DNA of 64,000 nucleotides from Clostridium pasteurianum (GTDB lineage Bacteria; Bacillota; Clostridia; Clostridiales; Clostridiaceae): NCBI RefSeq assembly GCF_001705235.1, contig NZ_MCGV01000001.1:1612001-1676000 (forward strand), written 5' to 3'. Below are positions 47,127 to 56,360 of this stretch, piece by piece. The position numbers were made by a program, and so were the translations under genes. Position 1 is the first letter of the stretch; every line of letters starts with the position of its first letter. The notes under the pieces were generated by a model. That model made no database searches and was not told the DNA's origin. It was given only the letters and a program-made list of their open reading frames with translations.

Positions 47127-48453
47127 ATCCACGACCTTTCATATATAATCCAATAAATTTTTGAATTTCCTCTAATGCTTTACAATCTTTTTTGCTCAAA
47201 TAGTATTCTACAAGTTTATTTACAAAGTGTACATCCATCTTTTGTTCCCTATTTACATTCAATAAAAACATGTCCTTAATATCATTGATTTCTTTATTAT
47301 CATCGTTAGCAATACATATATCAAGTAAAGCATTTAATGTATTCCTTACTATACTAAATTGCTTATAAGTTCTAGCATAGTCTAAAGATTTCATAAAATA
47401 TACTTTTGCATGCAAAATATCATTTATTTTTTTATACGAATTTCCAATTTCATAATATATTTTAGAACCTTGCTGCGGTACATAAGAAATACTATCTATA
47501 TCTTTTAATATATCCTCCAAATATTGTTTAGCCGTATCAACCTCATTGAGATTAATATAAGCATCTACTATATTAAGTCGTAATAGTATATACACTTCAA
47601 TGTTATCTTTACTTACAAAATCAAGTACTTTATTAAATATGTTTAAAGCTTTTTGGTGTTTCCCCAGAAAACCTAAGCAAACGCCTTCTTGCGCTAGCAC
47701 TTCATAATACTTGTTCATATTTATTTCTTTAATTGTATTCTCAAGACTTTTCAATCGTGTAAGAGCAGCACTATATTCTTTTAGTTCCATATAATACACT
47801 GCACTATTAAAAATGAATATAGAACGATACTTTTCGCTTATGTTATCTTTAAACTGATTTAATGCAAAATCACAGCATCTTATACCTTCGTCGTATTTGC
47901 CCATATAAATATAAATCATAGATAATTTTCTTAAGATGGATATAGTATGTTCATTATAAACATTAATATCCATTAATGCTCTTGCTTTTTCGTAATATAA
48001 TGAACTGTTATAAAAATCGTTAGTATTAGAAAAATAGTCACCAGCTAGCTCAAAAATGATTATTTTTTTGTCAACTAAATTCCAGTTAACTAAAAAATCT
48101 TCAACTTCATTCAATTTATTAAGAAAACTAGTATTTTTATAAACACTCATATCTTTAAGATCTTTTATGTAATCGTCAAGCATCCTACCAGCCTGTGATT
48201 TTTCATCTTCCATTAAATATTCTATAGTCTCATCAACTGCTATATGCCTTTTATAACAAATTTTTTTCAAGTTATTCATCATAATTTCAGCAGCATGTTT
48301 GGTTAAATTTGCCTTATCGTGTTCTATTTGACTTATAAGATTTCTAGTTATATCACCACTGTTTCCGCCAGCTAAATCATCCTGTCTTACATTATACTTT
48401 TCTCTTAACTTTTTAAGTTTGCTACCTACTGACAGTATTTCATAACCACCCAT
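47113..48453 (-). CDS. HTH-TPR regulator of RRNPP (peptide-sensing) type
   Basis: The 446-residue protein has an N-terminal XRE-type helix-turn-helix (SVGSKLKKLREKYNVRQDDL, then NLISQIEHDKANLT) at about 8-55, and a long helical array from about 100 with TPR-like units (SSLYYEKARALM, YIYMGKYDEGIRCCDFALNQ, YYEIGNSYKKINDILHAKVY). This is the layout of PlcR, PrgX and NprR, cytosolic regulators that bind re-imported peptides. C. acetobutylicum is known to carry several such Qsr regulators with adjacent small peptide genes affecting solvents and sporulation; which one this is I cannot say. GGAG precedes ATG 48453. Confidence 0.85.
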   Translation of the reverse strand: MGGYEILSVGSKLKKLREKYNVRQDDLAGGNSGDITRNLISQIEHDKANLTKHAAEIMMNNLKKICYKRHIAVDETIEYLMEDEKSQAGRMLDDYIKDLKDMSVYKNTSFLNKLNEVEDFLVNWNLVDKKIIIFELAGDYFSNTNDFYNSSLYYEKARALMDINVYNEHTISILRKLSMIYIYMGKYDEGIRCCDFALNQFKDNISEKYRSIFIFNSAVYYMELKEYSAALTRLKSLENTIKEINMNKYYEVLAQEGVCLGFLGKHQKALNIFNKVLDFVSKDNIEVYILLRLNIVDAYINLNEVDTAKQYLEDILKDIDSISYVPQQGSKIYYEIGNSYKKINDILHAKVYFMKSLDYARTYKQFSIVRNTLNALLDICIANDDNKEINDIKDMFLLNVNREQKMDVHFVNKLVEYYLSKKDCKALEEIQKFIGLYMKGRGYDVL

Positions 48454-48502
48454 AGTAATTCTCCTTTATTAAGCTAACTTGTAAAATATTTTATTTACGC
48501 TT

Positions 48503-48531
48503 ATTGTACCATATATTCCAGTGTTTGTTAA
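48503..48531 (-). promoter_or_regulatory. Promoter of the RRNPP regulator
   Basis: TTAACA (48526-48531), 17 nt, then TACAAT (48503-48508) on the minus strand, about 50 nt before the regulator ATG. The region between here and uppP holds only T-rich spacer. Confidence 0.6.
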
Positions 48532-48706
48532 CATTTTTTTTTTTTTGATTTTAATAAAAAATTTTACATTTAATTTAATTTATAATAATACATGTATGCA
48601 TATAACCTTTTTATAGATAGTATATTTCAAAATACAGTAAATTAAAAATTATAGCACTGCATTGCCAACGATTTACTTCAAATAAAATATAAAGTGGGAG
48701 GATGTT

Positions 48707-49531
48707 ATGGAATTAGAAATATTAAAAGCAGCTTTTCTAGGAATAGTTGAAGGTATTACAGAATGGCTGCCAATAAGCAGTACGGGTCATATGATATTAG
48801 TCAATGAATTTCTAAAACTAAATGTAACTAATGAATTTAAAGAAATGTTTTTAGTGGTAATTCAACTGGGAGCAATTTTATCTGTTGTTGTATTGTATTG
48901 GAATAAACTCATACCTTTTTCCTTACATAACGGTTTTTCCATAAAAAAAGATACTATGTCAATGTGGTTTAAAATAATAGTTTCTTGTATTCCTGCTGCT
49001 ATTGTTGGAGTTCTATTTGATAATAAAATAGATGCTCTTTTTTACAACTATCAAACAGTATCAATTATGCTTATCTTATTTGGAATTCTATTTATTATTA
49101 TTGAAAACCATAATAAAGGCAAATACCCAAAAATCAAATCTATTTCTGAAATAACATATGGAACTGCCGTTATGGTTGGAATATTTCAGTTAATAGCGGC
49201 TGTATTTCCTGGCACATCACGCTCTGGTGCAACAATTGTAGGTGCACTCATGATTGGTGTATCAAGAACAGTCGCCGCAGAATATACCTTTTTCCTCGCC
49301 ATACCTGTAATGTTTGGTGCAAGCCTTCTTAAATTATTAAAATTTGGTTTTAACCTTACATTTAATGAAACAATCATACTTCTTACCGGTACAAGTATTG
49401 CTTTTCTAGTATCAATACTTGCAATCAAATTTCTTATGGTATACATCAAAAAACATGACTTTAAAGCATTTGGATGGTACAGAATTATTTTGGGATGTGG
49501 AGTATTAGGGTACTTCTTATTTGTAGTATAA
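48707..49531 (+). CDS. uppP: Undecaprenyl-diphosphatase (UppP/BacA)
   Basis: The 274-residue membrane enzyme recycles the lipid carrier of wall synthesis by dephosphorylating undecaprenyl pyrophosphate. Both family motifs are present: [17 protein letters not shown] at residues 16-32 and [11 protein letters not shown] near 167, with about eight membrane helices. It also gives bacitracin resistance in other bacteria. GGGAGGATG precedes the ATG. It is a single plus-strand gene diverging from the RRNPP regulator. Confidence 0.93.
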   Translation: MELEILKAAFLGIVEGITEWLPISSTGHMILVNEFLKLNVTNEFKEMFLVVIQLGAILSVVVLYWNKLIPFSLHNGFSIKKDTMSMWFKIIVSCIPAAIVGVLFDNKIDALFYNYQTVSIMLILFGILFIIIENHNKGKYPKIKSISEITYGTAVMVGIFQLIAAVFPGTSRSGATIVGALMIGVSRTVAAEYTFFLAIPVMFGASLLKLLKFGFNLTFNETIILLTGTSIAFLVSILAIKFLMVYIKKHDFKAFGWYRIILGCGVLGYFLFVV

Positions 49532-49677
49532 TGAAAAGGCTGCTGAACTAAAAAATTATTATGGAAGTATATTAGCTTCGTGTATGATTCTATTATTAAT
49601 AAATTAAAGATAACTAATATACCAACCTATTTAAAAATCAAATAATATAGATATGAAATTAAATCAACTATTTATAC

Positions 49678-49915
49678 TAAAAATTCCGTAGGCACGGAAG
49701 AATTTTTTCCTTGTTTTACTCCAAAAGCAAATTAACATTGATGAAGTAACAATTAAAAAAAACTCTAATAAATCTTGGTAAAAAGATCATAAAATACTTA
49801 AAGTTTTCAATTTGTCTGAACGCTAGTGAGTTATTGAAAACTTTTAGTATTTTATGATTTTTTTCACCTTAGATTTATAGAATTTTTTTAATGTTACAAA
49901 TCAATGTTAATTCGC
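49678..49915. repeat. Palindromic repeat element, copy 3
   Basis: The head AATTCCGTAGGCACGGA is shared with copies 1 and 2. The arms 49729-49810 and 49834-49912 form a long imperfect palindrome (for example TTAACATTGATGAAGTAACA and its counterpart, and TAAAGTTTTCAA facing TTGAAAACTTTTA). The loop TTGTCTGAACGCTAGTGAG matches the apex of copies 2 and 4. It lies between uppP and the convergent PDZ gene; nothing else is seen in the gap. Confidence 0.82.
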
Positions 49916-49950
49916 AATAGTTTTATTTAATGTTTCAAAATACTATTAAT

Positions 49951-51273
49951 TTACATCTTTTTATTATCGTCCTTTTCGTTCTCATCTTGCTTCTCATCAT
50001 TTTTCGTTGCATCATCTAAGACATCGTCAAAGTTTTTATGATCAAATTTTACTACTTTACTCTCTTTAGGCATATCCTTTGGTACAAAAACCAATCCAAG
50101 CTTCTTATTCCTATCGAATTTATTGTAACTTACCTCGTTTAATTTGCCTTGTACATCTTTTATTTTAAGCCATACATATGTACTTACATTCTGAATTGAC
50201 TTTGAAATATCTTCCTCTGTCAAAATTTTCGTGTCATTTATTTCCAAAACCAAATCTCCACTCTTTATTCCCATTTCTTTTGCTGGAGAATTAGGCGCTA
50301 CCTCTAAAACCATGATTCCATCATCACTTATAAATTTAGGTTCACCCTTTAATTCAGAATACGCTTCCAATCTAAGCATAGTTTCATGCATTAACGGTGC
50401 GAGAATAGCTAAAACAAGCTGTTCTACAAGATTATATTTTAATACCTGTGCTAACCCCAAAAGAATTAATCCATACAATGCTACACCTAATCCAGATGTA
50501 AGTGCTTTTTTTCTTTTAGTTTTTGTAAACGTAACACTCTTGTATCCTATCACTCCATAAAATACAGCAAAAGACATAACTACATTCTTAGCAATATCAG
50601 TTAAATTCGTTCTTATGAGAGGCCAAAACCCTGGTGTAGCAACATTAACAGTTCCATTTAAATTAGGGCTATTTATAATGATAAATAAAGTTACAGGTAA
50701 TATCCAATATCTTTTAAATGCAAAGCCTCCGATAATTTTATTATTTCTATTGGTAAAAACCGGAATAGCTCCAGACTTTCCATCAAACATTACCAATATT
50801 CCCTCTATAATATGTAAAACTCCAACAAGTGACATAAGCATTACAACATCAACCTCAAGAAATTTTACTGAATTTACATTTATCATATTGTTTGCTGCTA
50901 AAAATTGAACTGCTACACTTGCAACTCCAAGTACAGCTCCCGAATAAGAAAAGCATATAAATCTACTCCCGGCAAATGTTAAAATTATAGAAATCAAAAA
51001 TAACAAAACAATCGAACTGTTATCCTGAAAAGCAACACCAAGATATGCTAAGATCACACTACCAAGTGCTCCAGCAATTATACTTAGCGTTACCTGTGAT
51101 AATGTAAGCTCAAGGGGTGACTCAATATCCTGACCGATTATCATTTTCTGCATAAAAGATATTTTTCTATTCTTTATGTAAAACATTATCATTATAATCA
51201 CAAGTGTAAAGAGATACGATGGCATAACTATAGTCTGCGCCAATGCTCTTAATGTCTGAATTGCAATACTCAT
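49951..51273 (-). CDS. Polytopic membrane protein with C-terminal PDZ domain (MinJ-like)
   Basis: About 440 residues with eight or so membrane helices (up to about 300) and one PDZ domain (about 320-400; VAPNSPAKEMGIKSGDLVLEIND), then a highly acidic Lys/Asp/Glu tail (DEKQDENEKDDNKK). The layout is that of MinJ/YvjB-neighbour proteins, which connect DivIVA and MinD at cell poles in Bacillus; no sequence proof here. I chose ATG 51273, with GGAGAGGGG upstream, over the in-frame 51303. The next gene upstream is ctpA, as in Bacillus, where ctpB and minJ are neighbours and ftsEX is close. Confidence 0.78.
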   Translation of the reverse strand: MSIAIQTLRALAQTIVMPSYLFTLVIIMIMFYIKNRKISFMQKMIIGQDIESPLELTLSQVTLSIIAGALGSVILAYLGVAFQDNSSIVLLFLISIILTFAGSRFICFSYSGAVLGVASVAVQFLAANNMINVNSVKFLEVDVVMLMSLVGVLHIIEGILVMFDGKSGAIPVFTNRNNKIIGGFAFKRYWILPVTLFIIINSPNLNGTVNVATPGFWPLIRTNLTDIAKNVVMSFAVFYGVIGYKSVTFTKTKRKKALTSGLGVALYGLILLGLAQVLKYNLVEQLVLAILAPLMHETMLRLEAYSELKGEPKFISDDGIMVLEVAPNSPAKEMGIKSGDLVLEINDTKILTEEDISKSIQNVSTYVWLKIKDVQGKLNEVSYNKFDRNKKLGLVFVPKDMPKESKVVKFDHKNFDDVLDDATKNDEKQDENEKDDNKKM

Positions 51274-51322
51274 GTACTCAAAATTCCCCTCTCCTTTAAA
51301 CAATCATCAATAATTTACTTTG

Positions 51323-51375
51323 AAAGCTTTACCTTAACAAGTGTAAAAATTAGCACTTGTTGAGATAAAGCTTTT
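51323..51375 (-). terminator. Terminator after ctpA
   Basis: AAAGCTTTACCTTAACAAGTG (first 20: AAAGCTTTACCTTAACAAGT) at 51323-51343 faces CACTTGTTGAGATAAAGCTT at 51354 on, around 10 nt; it lies between ctpA and the PDZ gene. Confidence 0.7.
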
Positions 51376-51426
51376 TCAGTACTTATAAATATGTTTTTAA
51401 ATATTATGGATAACTAGAAGCTATTT

Positions 51427-52644
51427 CTACTTAATTTTACTCTTTATTTGTTCCAGTGCTTTTTGAAATTGTGGATCTGTATTTCTATCATAAGGTTTAT
51501 CCTTCAAAGCATCAGGATATTTTACTTCTATATCTGGCTTTATACCTTTATGCTGTATGTTCTCGCCGCTTGGTGTATAATATTTTGATATTGTTATTTT
51601 TAACTGTGTGCCATCATTCATATCAAAAGGAGCTTGAACGACACCTTTTCCAAATGTCTTCTCACCAATTAGGGTACCCAATTTATAATCTCTTATAGCC
51701 CCAGAAAAAATTTCTGACGCACTTGCTGTATTTCCATCTACTAAAACAACAAGAGGTAATCCTATATAATTTCCACCTTTTGATTTATATTCTTCTTTAG
51801 AATTATATTTATCTATTGTAGAAACTATAACCTTATCCTTAGTGACAAAATTTGAAGTTACATCTATACATGAGCTAAGAAGTCCACCTGGATTTGATCT
51901 TAAATCGAGAATAAGACCCTTCATACCCTGCTGCTTTAATTCATCTATTTTCTTATTAAAATTCTTTCCTGTATTTTCATCAAACATGCTTATATCTATA
52001 TATGCTATTCCATTACTTAGCATTTCACCCTTTACCATATCTACAGCAACTTTTTCTCTCTTAGCTGTTATATCAAACATGCCTTTAGTAGTTCTGTATA
52101 ATGTAAGTGTTACTTCTGTTCCCTCTTTACCTTTTATCATAGATACTGTCTTATTAAGATCGCTTGGTGCATCTTTGCCGTTTACCTTAGCAATTATATC
52201 TCCTGCCTTCATTCCTGCTTTTTCAGCTGGCGAATCATCAAATACAGTAGACACCATTACTTTATTGTCTTTAGATTGAACTTCCATTCCAAGACCAACA
52301 TACTGCTGTCCCTGCATTTCAGAGTTAAAAGACTTTGTTTCAGATTTATCCATATAAACTGTATATGGATCATTTAAAGATGAAGTCATTCCTTTTATAG
52401 CACCATCTAGCAATGTACTATCACTTATTTTGCCATCATAATATTTATAAAGCTGATCTCTTACACTAAGCAATTTCGAAAATTTTGTAAAAGTATCATA
52501 AGTTTTTCTATCTACTGCAACTCTATCCTTGCCTGCAAAGACTAAAAATCTACCTCCTAAAAATAAAGATATTAAATTAGTCACAATTACGATAGCCACA
52601 GTGGCTGCAATCCACTTTTTCTTCTTATTATCCACAATTTTCAC
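51427..52644 (-). CDS. ctpA: Carboxy-terminal processing protease (S41)
   Basis: The 405-residue protease has an N-terminal membrane anchor (about 12-32), a PDZ domain (about 100-180; GLGMEVQSKDNKVMVS, DSPAEKAGMKAGDIIAKVNG) and the S41 catalytic part with the Ser in GNTASASEIFSGAI (near 310) and Lys in GEKTFGKGVVQ. It cleaves periplasm-side or wall proteins at the C-terminus; the Bacillus relative CtpB acts in sporulation signalling. The ftsX gene lies upstream with a terminator between. Confidence 0.92.
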   Translation of the reverse strand: MKIVDNKKKKWIAATVAIVIVTNLISLFLGGRFLVFAGKDRVAVDRKTYDTFTKFSKLLSVRDQLYKYYDGKISDSTLLDGAIKGMTSSLNDPYTVYMDKSETKSFNSEMQGQQYVGLGMEVQSKDNKVMVSTVFDDSPAEKAGMKAGDIIAKVNGKDAPSDLNKTVSMIKGKEGTEVTLTLYRTTKGMFDITAKREKVAVDMVKGEMLSNGIAYIDISMFDENTGKNFNKKIDELKQQGMKGLILDLRSNPGGLLSSCIDVTSNFVTKDKVIVSTIDKYNSKEEYKSKGGNYIGLPLVVLVDGNTASASEIFSGAIRDYKLGTLIGEKTFGKGVVQAPFDMNDGTQLKITISKYYTPSGENIQHKGIKPDIEVKYPDALKDKPYDRNTDPQFQKALEQIKSKIK

Positions 52645-52797
52645 CGTCCCAAAAAAATTTCTGAAATATAAAAAATTTCAGTTATATAATTATGCACATA
52701 ATGTTAGTATTTTCATAAACAACAAATATTATTTATTATAGCACTATTAAATATTTATATCACTATTAAATATTAATTTGTAAAATGATTTAAATAA

Positions 52798-52872
52798 AAC
52801 CACTTCATACTCAAAACATAATTTAAAGCTTATATAAACAAGCTCTAAATCACATTAAAAGTTTAAAGTGGT
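52798..52872 (-). terminator. Long hairpin between ftsX and ctpA
   Basis: AACCACTT (52798-52805) faces AAGTGGT (52866-52872), with an inner stem (TTTAAAGCTT and AAGCTCTAAA). A T-rich tail follows on the minus strand. Just beyond, CACTATTAAATATT is repeated twice (52742-52775). Confidence 0.55.
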
Positions 52873-52907
52873 CATATCTATGTTAAAATTCAGCTATATA
52901 TCGCAGA

Positions 52908-53810
52908 TTAAACATCAAGGAATTTCCTTATAACTACAATACTTCCTAACGCTCCAATAAACATTCCTGCAAGTATAAATTCCCATGACATAAATACCAA
53001 TACATATGAAGGGCTTACTATATTCATAGTTAAGAAACTACTATTCATTTTATTATATGCTACTTTATATAAATTATAAGTAACAATAATTGTAATAACG
53101 GATCCAACTATACCTATAATCATACCTTCTATTATAAATGGAAATCTTATAAACCAATCGGTAGCCCCTATATATTTCATTATTCCTATCTCTCTACGTC
53201 TTGAATATACAGTAAGCTTTATAGTGTTTCCTATAAGGAATAAGGATACACCTGCTAAAATTATAAATATAGCAATTCCTACACCCTGAACCGTACTAGT
53301 TATTGTTGTTATCTTGTTAATAAGCTCTCTTCCATCCTGTACTTTTTCAATTCCATCTAAAGTGCCACCATTTTTATTTTTAAGAGCCTTAACTACATTT
53401 GATGCATAGTCAGCATCCGAAACACTTACTACATATGAAGTAGGCATAGGATTTCTATCCATACCTTCAATTAAACTTTTGTTTTCACTTCCGAGCTGAT
53501 TTTTAAACTTTGATAAAGCATCACTTTTACTTTCAAATTTTATACTTGTTATTCCAGATGTTTTAGTTAACTTATCTAAAACGTCCTTCTGCTGATCTAT
53601 TGTTATATCATCCTTAAAATACACTTGAACCTGAACCTTAGATCTTACATCACTTATTCCAGTCCTTACATTTAAAAGAACAAGCAGACATATTCCAAGT
53701 ATAAAAAGAGTCGCTGCTACTGTAGCTGCTGCTGCTGTACTTATTGTTTTATTTCTCTTTAAGCTCTTAAGAGCATCTATAAAAAATAATTTTAATGTAC
53801 TAACTCTCAT
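52908..53810 (-). CDS. ftsX: Cell division protein FtsX
   Basis: The 300-residue permease-like protein has four membrane helices (one at about 25-45, three in the C-terminal half) and a large outer domain with the FtsX pattern (VQVYFKDDITIDQQKDVLDK). With FtsE it controls wall hydrolases (CwlO type in Gram-positives). The best start is ATG 53810, overlapping the end of ftsE by 11 nt; the longer frame to 53834 is inside ftsE. Confidence 0.93.
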   Translation of the reverse strand: MRVSTLKLFFIDALKSLKRNKTISTAAAATVAATLFILGICLLVLLNVRTGISDVRSKVQVQVYFKDDITIDQQKDVLDKLTKTSGITSIKFESKSDALSKFKNQLGSENKSLIEGMDRNPMPTSYVVSVSDADYASNVVKALKNKNGGTLDGIEKVQDGRELINKITTITSTVQGVGIAIFIILAGVSLFLIGNTIKLTVYSRRREIGIMKYIGATDWFIRFPFIIEGMIIGIVGSVITIIVTYNLYKVAYNKMNSSFLTMNIVSPSYVLVFMSWEFILAGMFIGALGSIVVIRKFLDV

Positions 53811-54486
53811 GATCGTATCTTCCCCTTCGCTCATCTCTTACAATTACACCATTTTCAATTGCTATAACTCTTTTTTTCATATAATTTACTATTTCTTTAG
53901 CATGAGTTGCCATAAGAACTGTTGTCCCTGCTTTATTTATATCAGCCATAATACTTACAATCTCGTCTGCTGTATCAGGATCAAGATTTCCTGTAGGCTC
54001 GTCAGCTATTAAAACGGATGGGTTGTTTACTATTGCTCTTGCAAGTGCAACCCTCTGTTGCTCTCCTCCTGAAAGCTGAGTAGGAAAATCACTTGCTTTA
54101 TTAGAAAGTCCTACAAGAGACAATACCATAGGCACTCTTTTCCTTATTTCCTTATGACTAGCTTGAACAACTCTCATTGCAAATGCTACATTTTCATAGA
54201 CATTTAAGGTTTGTATAAGTCTAAAGTCCTGAAATACCATTCCTATTTTTCTTCTATAGTATGGTACCTGCTTTCTTTTCAAGTCGCATATATTTACATC
54301 ATTTACTATTATCTCACCCGAAGTTGGCTCTATTTCTTTCATTAACAATTTTACAAAAGTTGATTTACCTGCACCACTAGCACCAACAAGGAAAACAAAT
54401 TCTCCCCTGTCTATTGAAATATTTATATCCGAAAGAGCTTTTACATCATTTCCGTACGTCTTATTAACATTCTTAAATTCTATCAT
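53800..54486 (-). CDS. ftsE: Cell division ATP-binding protein FtsE
   Basis: The 228-residue ABC ATPase has P-loop GASGAGKSTF (about 35-44), signature LSGGEQQRVALARA, Walker B ADEPTGNLDPDT and a switch His in TVLMATHAKEIV. The neighbouring ftsX overlap identifies it as FtsE rather than a LolD-type ATPase. The complex drives septal wall hydrolysis from the inner membrane face. Confidence 0.95.
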   Translation of the reverse strand: MIEFKNVNKTYGNDVKALSDINISIDRGEFVFLVGASGAGKSTFVKLLMKEIEPTSGEIIVNDVNICDLKRKQVPYYRRKIGMVFQDFRLIQTLNVYENVAFAMRVVQASHKEIRKRVPMVLSLVGLSNKASDFPTQLSGGEQQRVALARAIVNNPSVLIADEPTGNLDPDTADEIVSIMADINKAGTTVLMATHAKEIVNYMKKRVIAIENGVIVRDERRGRYDHES

Positions 54487-54608
54487 TTATCTCTCTCCCA
54501 TTTACCTTTTTCTACAAATTAATTATCGAAAAGTAACAAAACTATTATTATTATAGCATAATATATTAAATATACAAAACTCCATTTATTAACATATTAT
54601 TAAGTTTT

Positions 54609-55448
54609 CTATATTTCCTTAAATCCCTCTCCTAGAACTTCTTTAGCATCACTTATGGTTATGAATGCATTTTTATCTACTTCCTTTATAAAAATTCTAA
54701 GTTTTATAAACTCTTTTCTACTCAAAACTGTATACAATATGTACGTATCCTTACCAGTATAACCACCCTTCCCATCAAAAATGGTACAGCCTCTTTCCAG
54801 TTCATTTATTATAAAATCACTTATTTCCTTATTCTTGTTACTTATAACCATGACTTTTTTACAAACATTAAGTCCTTCAATAACACTATCTATAACAAAG
54901 CCACCTATAATAACAGATAAAAGAGAATACATACCTAAATCTGCACCTAAAGTAAAACCAGCAAAAAGAGTTATAACAAAGTCCACCAAAAGAAGTGATT
55001 TTCCTATGTCCATATGAAGAAACTTATTCATCATTTTGGCAATTATATCCGTACCACCCGTTGATGCGTTTTGGTTAAAGCAGATTCCCATTCCTACACC
55101 TGATATAAGTGTTCCAAACAAAGTTGCCAAAAGTAAATTTTTAGTTAAAGGAGGACAAACTATATATTTATCCATGACCCATAAAGAAATAGAAAGTCCA
55201 AAACTTGAGTATAAAGTTTTAATACCAAAGTTTCCACCTACAAATATCATCGCAAGCACAAATAGCACTGCATTCAATATAAATGTAATTAAACCTACAG
55301 AAATATAGTGAAAAAATTTATTTATAATGATTGCAAATCCCGTTACTCCGCCTCCGGCTATGCTATTTGGCTCAAAGAAAAATCTAACTGAAGCAGCTAC
55401 TATTAAAAAACCTATTGTTATGTAAAAATACTCCTTAAATTTCTTCAT
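54609..55448 (-). CDS. YitT-family membrane protein (DUF161/DUF2179)
   Basis: The 279-residue protein has five membrane helices (about 1-185; AGGGVTGFAIIINKF, NQNASTGGTDIIAKM) followed by a cytosolic DUF2179 ACT-like domain (about 205-279; RGCTIFDGKGGYTGKDTYIL). The family is abundant in Firmicutes; function is not set. GGAGG precedes the ATG. It is a single gene, with a terminator between it and mazF. Confidence 0.87.
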   Translation of the reverse strand: MKKFKEYFYITIGFLIVAASVRFFFEPNSIAGGGVTGFAIIINKFFHYISVGLITFILNAVLFVLAMIFVGGNFGIKTLYSSFGLSISLWVMDKYIVCPPLTKNLLLATLFGTLISGVGMGICFNQNASTGGTDIIAKMMNKFLHMDIGKSLLLVDFVITLFAGFTLGADLGMYSLLSVIIGGFVIDSVIEGLNVCKKVMVISNKNKEISDFIINELERGCTIFDGKGGYTGKDTYILYTVLSRKEFIKLRIFIKEVDKNAFITISDAKEVLGEGFKEI

Positions 55449-55510
55449 AAGATGACCTCCAAAATCTAATTATAGAACACTATTGCTTCACATATAATAT
55501 CACAAAGATA

Positions 55511-55537
55511 AAGCACTATTCAATAAGAATAGTGCTT
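55511..55537 (-). terminator. Terminator after mazEF
   Basis: AAGCACTATTC (55511-55521) pairs with GAATAGTGCTT (55527-55537), 11 bp around a 5-nt loop. Confidence 0.7.
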
Positions 55538-55593
55538 ATTTATTTATCACTTAATATCCAGTAATTGAAACAAAAACTAATGTGCCATTTAAT

Positions 55594-55962
55594 CTACGCA
55601 CTTTCAAACATGCTCTGAAGACCTATACTGATTAAAAGCGCTTCGTCCACTTTTTTCATATCAGTATCCGTCATATGACCTATTTTTTCCTTAAGTCTTC
55701 TCTTATCCAAAGTTCTTATCTGTTCAAGCAAAACAACTGAATCCTTATTCAAACCATAATCTTCTGACGAAATTTCCACATGTGTTGGGAGTTTTGCTTT
55801 ATTTATCTGCGAAGTAATTGCTGCAACAATTACTGTGGGACTGTATTTATTACCCATCTCATTTTGAATAATTATAACAGGTCTTATTCCTCCTTGTTCA
55901 GAGCCAACTACTGGACTCAAATCAGCATAAAATATATCTCCTCTTTTTACTACTATTGTCAT
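55594..55962 (-). CDS. MazF/PemK-type mRNA interferase (EndoA)
   Basis: The 122-residue endoribonuclease begins [20 protein letters not shown] and has RPVIIIQN and the [10 protein letters not shown] segment that define MazF/EndoA, with the catalytic Arg and Thr in RPVII and AAITS. It cuts mRNA and is held by the antitoxin encoded just upstream. The first in-frame ATG close to the family start is 55962; it overlaps the antitoxin by 41 nt, so translation is coupled. In Bacillus this pair sits downstream of alr, and here too alr is the upstream gene. Confidence 0.92.
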   Translation of the reverse strand: MTIVVKRGDIFYADLSPVVGSEQGGIRPVIIIQNEMGNKYSPTVIVAAITSQINKAKLPTHVEISSEDYGLNKDSVVLLEQIRTLDKRRLKEKIGHMTDTDMKKVDEALLISIGLQSMFESA

Positions 55963-56242
55963 CAAGCAAATCACTCTCCGATAGCATAACTTCATATTGA
56001 TTTAAATCTTCCAAATCAGAGGAAAAACCGAGCTCACAAATTTCCATATTTATTTCAGTCATTTCTTTATATCCTCTTTTTATAAGTTCCATCTGTTGAA
56101 GTTTTTTTCTCTCCTCTATATATAGTATTATAGCTTCTCTAATAAATTCACTTCTTTTTTTGCAATCTTCCTTGAGAGCTTTATTAAACTCGTCATAAAG
56201 TTTTTCTGAGAGGTTGACAACTAATCTCTTTGAACTTGACAT
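55922..56242 (-). CDS. Ribbon-helix-helix antitoxin (MazE/EndoAI type)
   Basis: The 106-residue protein has an N-terminal ribbon-helix-helix ([20 protein letters not shown], then [14 protein letters not shown]) for DNA binding and dimerisation and an acidic C-terminus ([10 protein letters not shown]) that should fill the MazF site. ATG 56242 follows AGGAGG. It has its own promoter (56292-56321), and the complex probably represses it. Confidence 0.88.
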   Translation of the reverse strand: MSSSKRLVVNLSEKLYDEFNKALKEDCKKRSEFIREAIILYIEERKKLQQMELIKRGYKEMTEINMEICELGFSSDLEDLNQYEVMLSESDLLDDNSSKKRRYILC

Positions 56243-56291
56243 ACAAAAATTAATACCTCCTATCAACTATAACGAATATATGTATATACTG

Positions 56292-56321
56292 ATTATAATT
56301 CAACAAGTGTCAATATGTCAA
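56292..56321 (-). promoter_or_regulatory. mazEF promoter
   Basis: TTGACA (56316-56321), 18 nt, then TATAAT (56292-56297) on the minus strand, a near-consensus pair in the short gap after alr. Confidence 0.7.
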
Positions 56322-56360
56322 AGGATTCGTCAAAACTTCAATTCTTTTTTATAAAATTTG

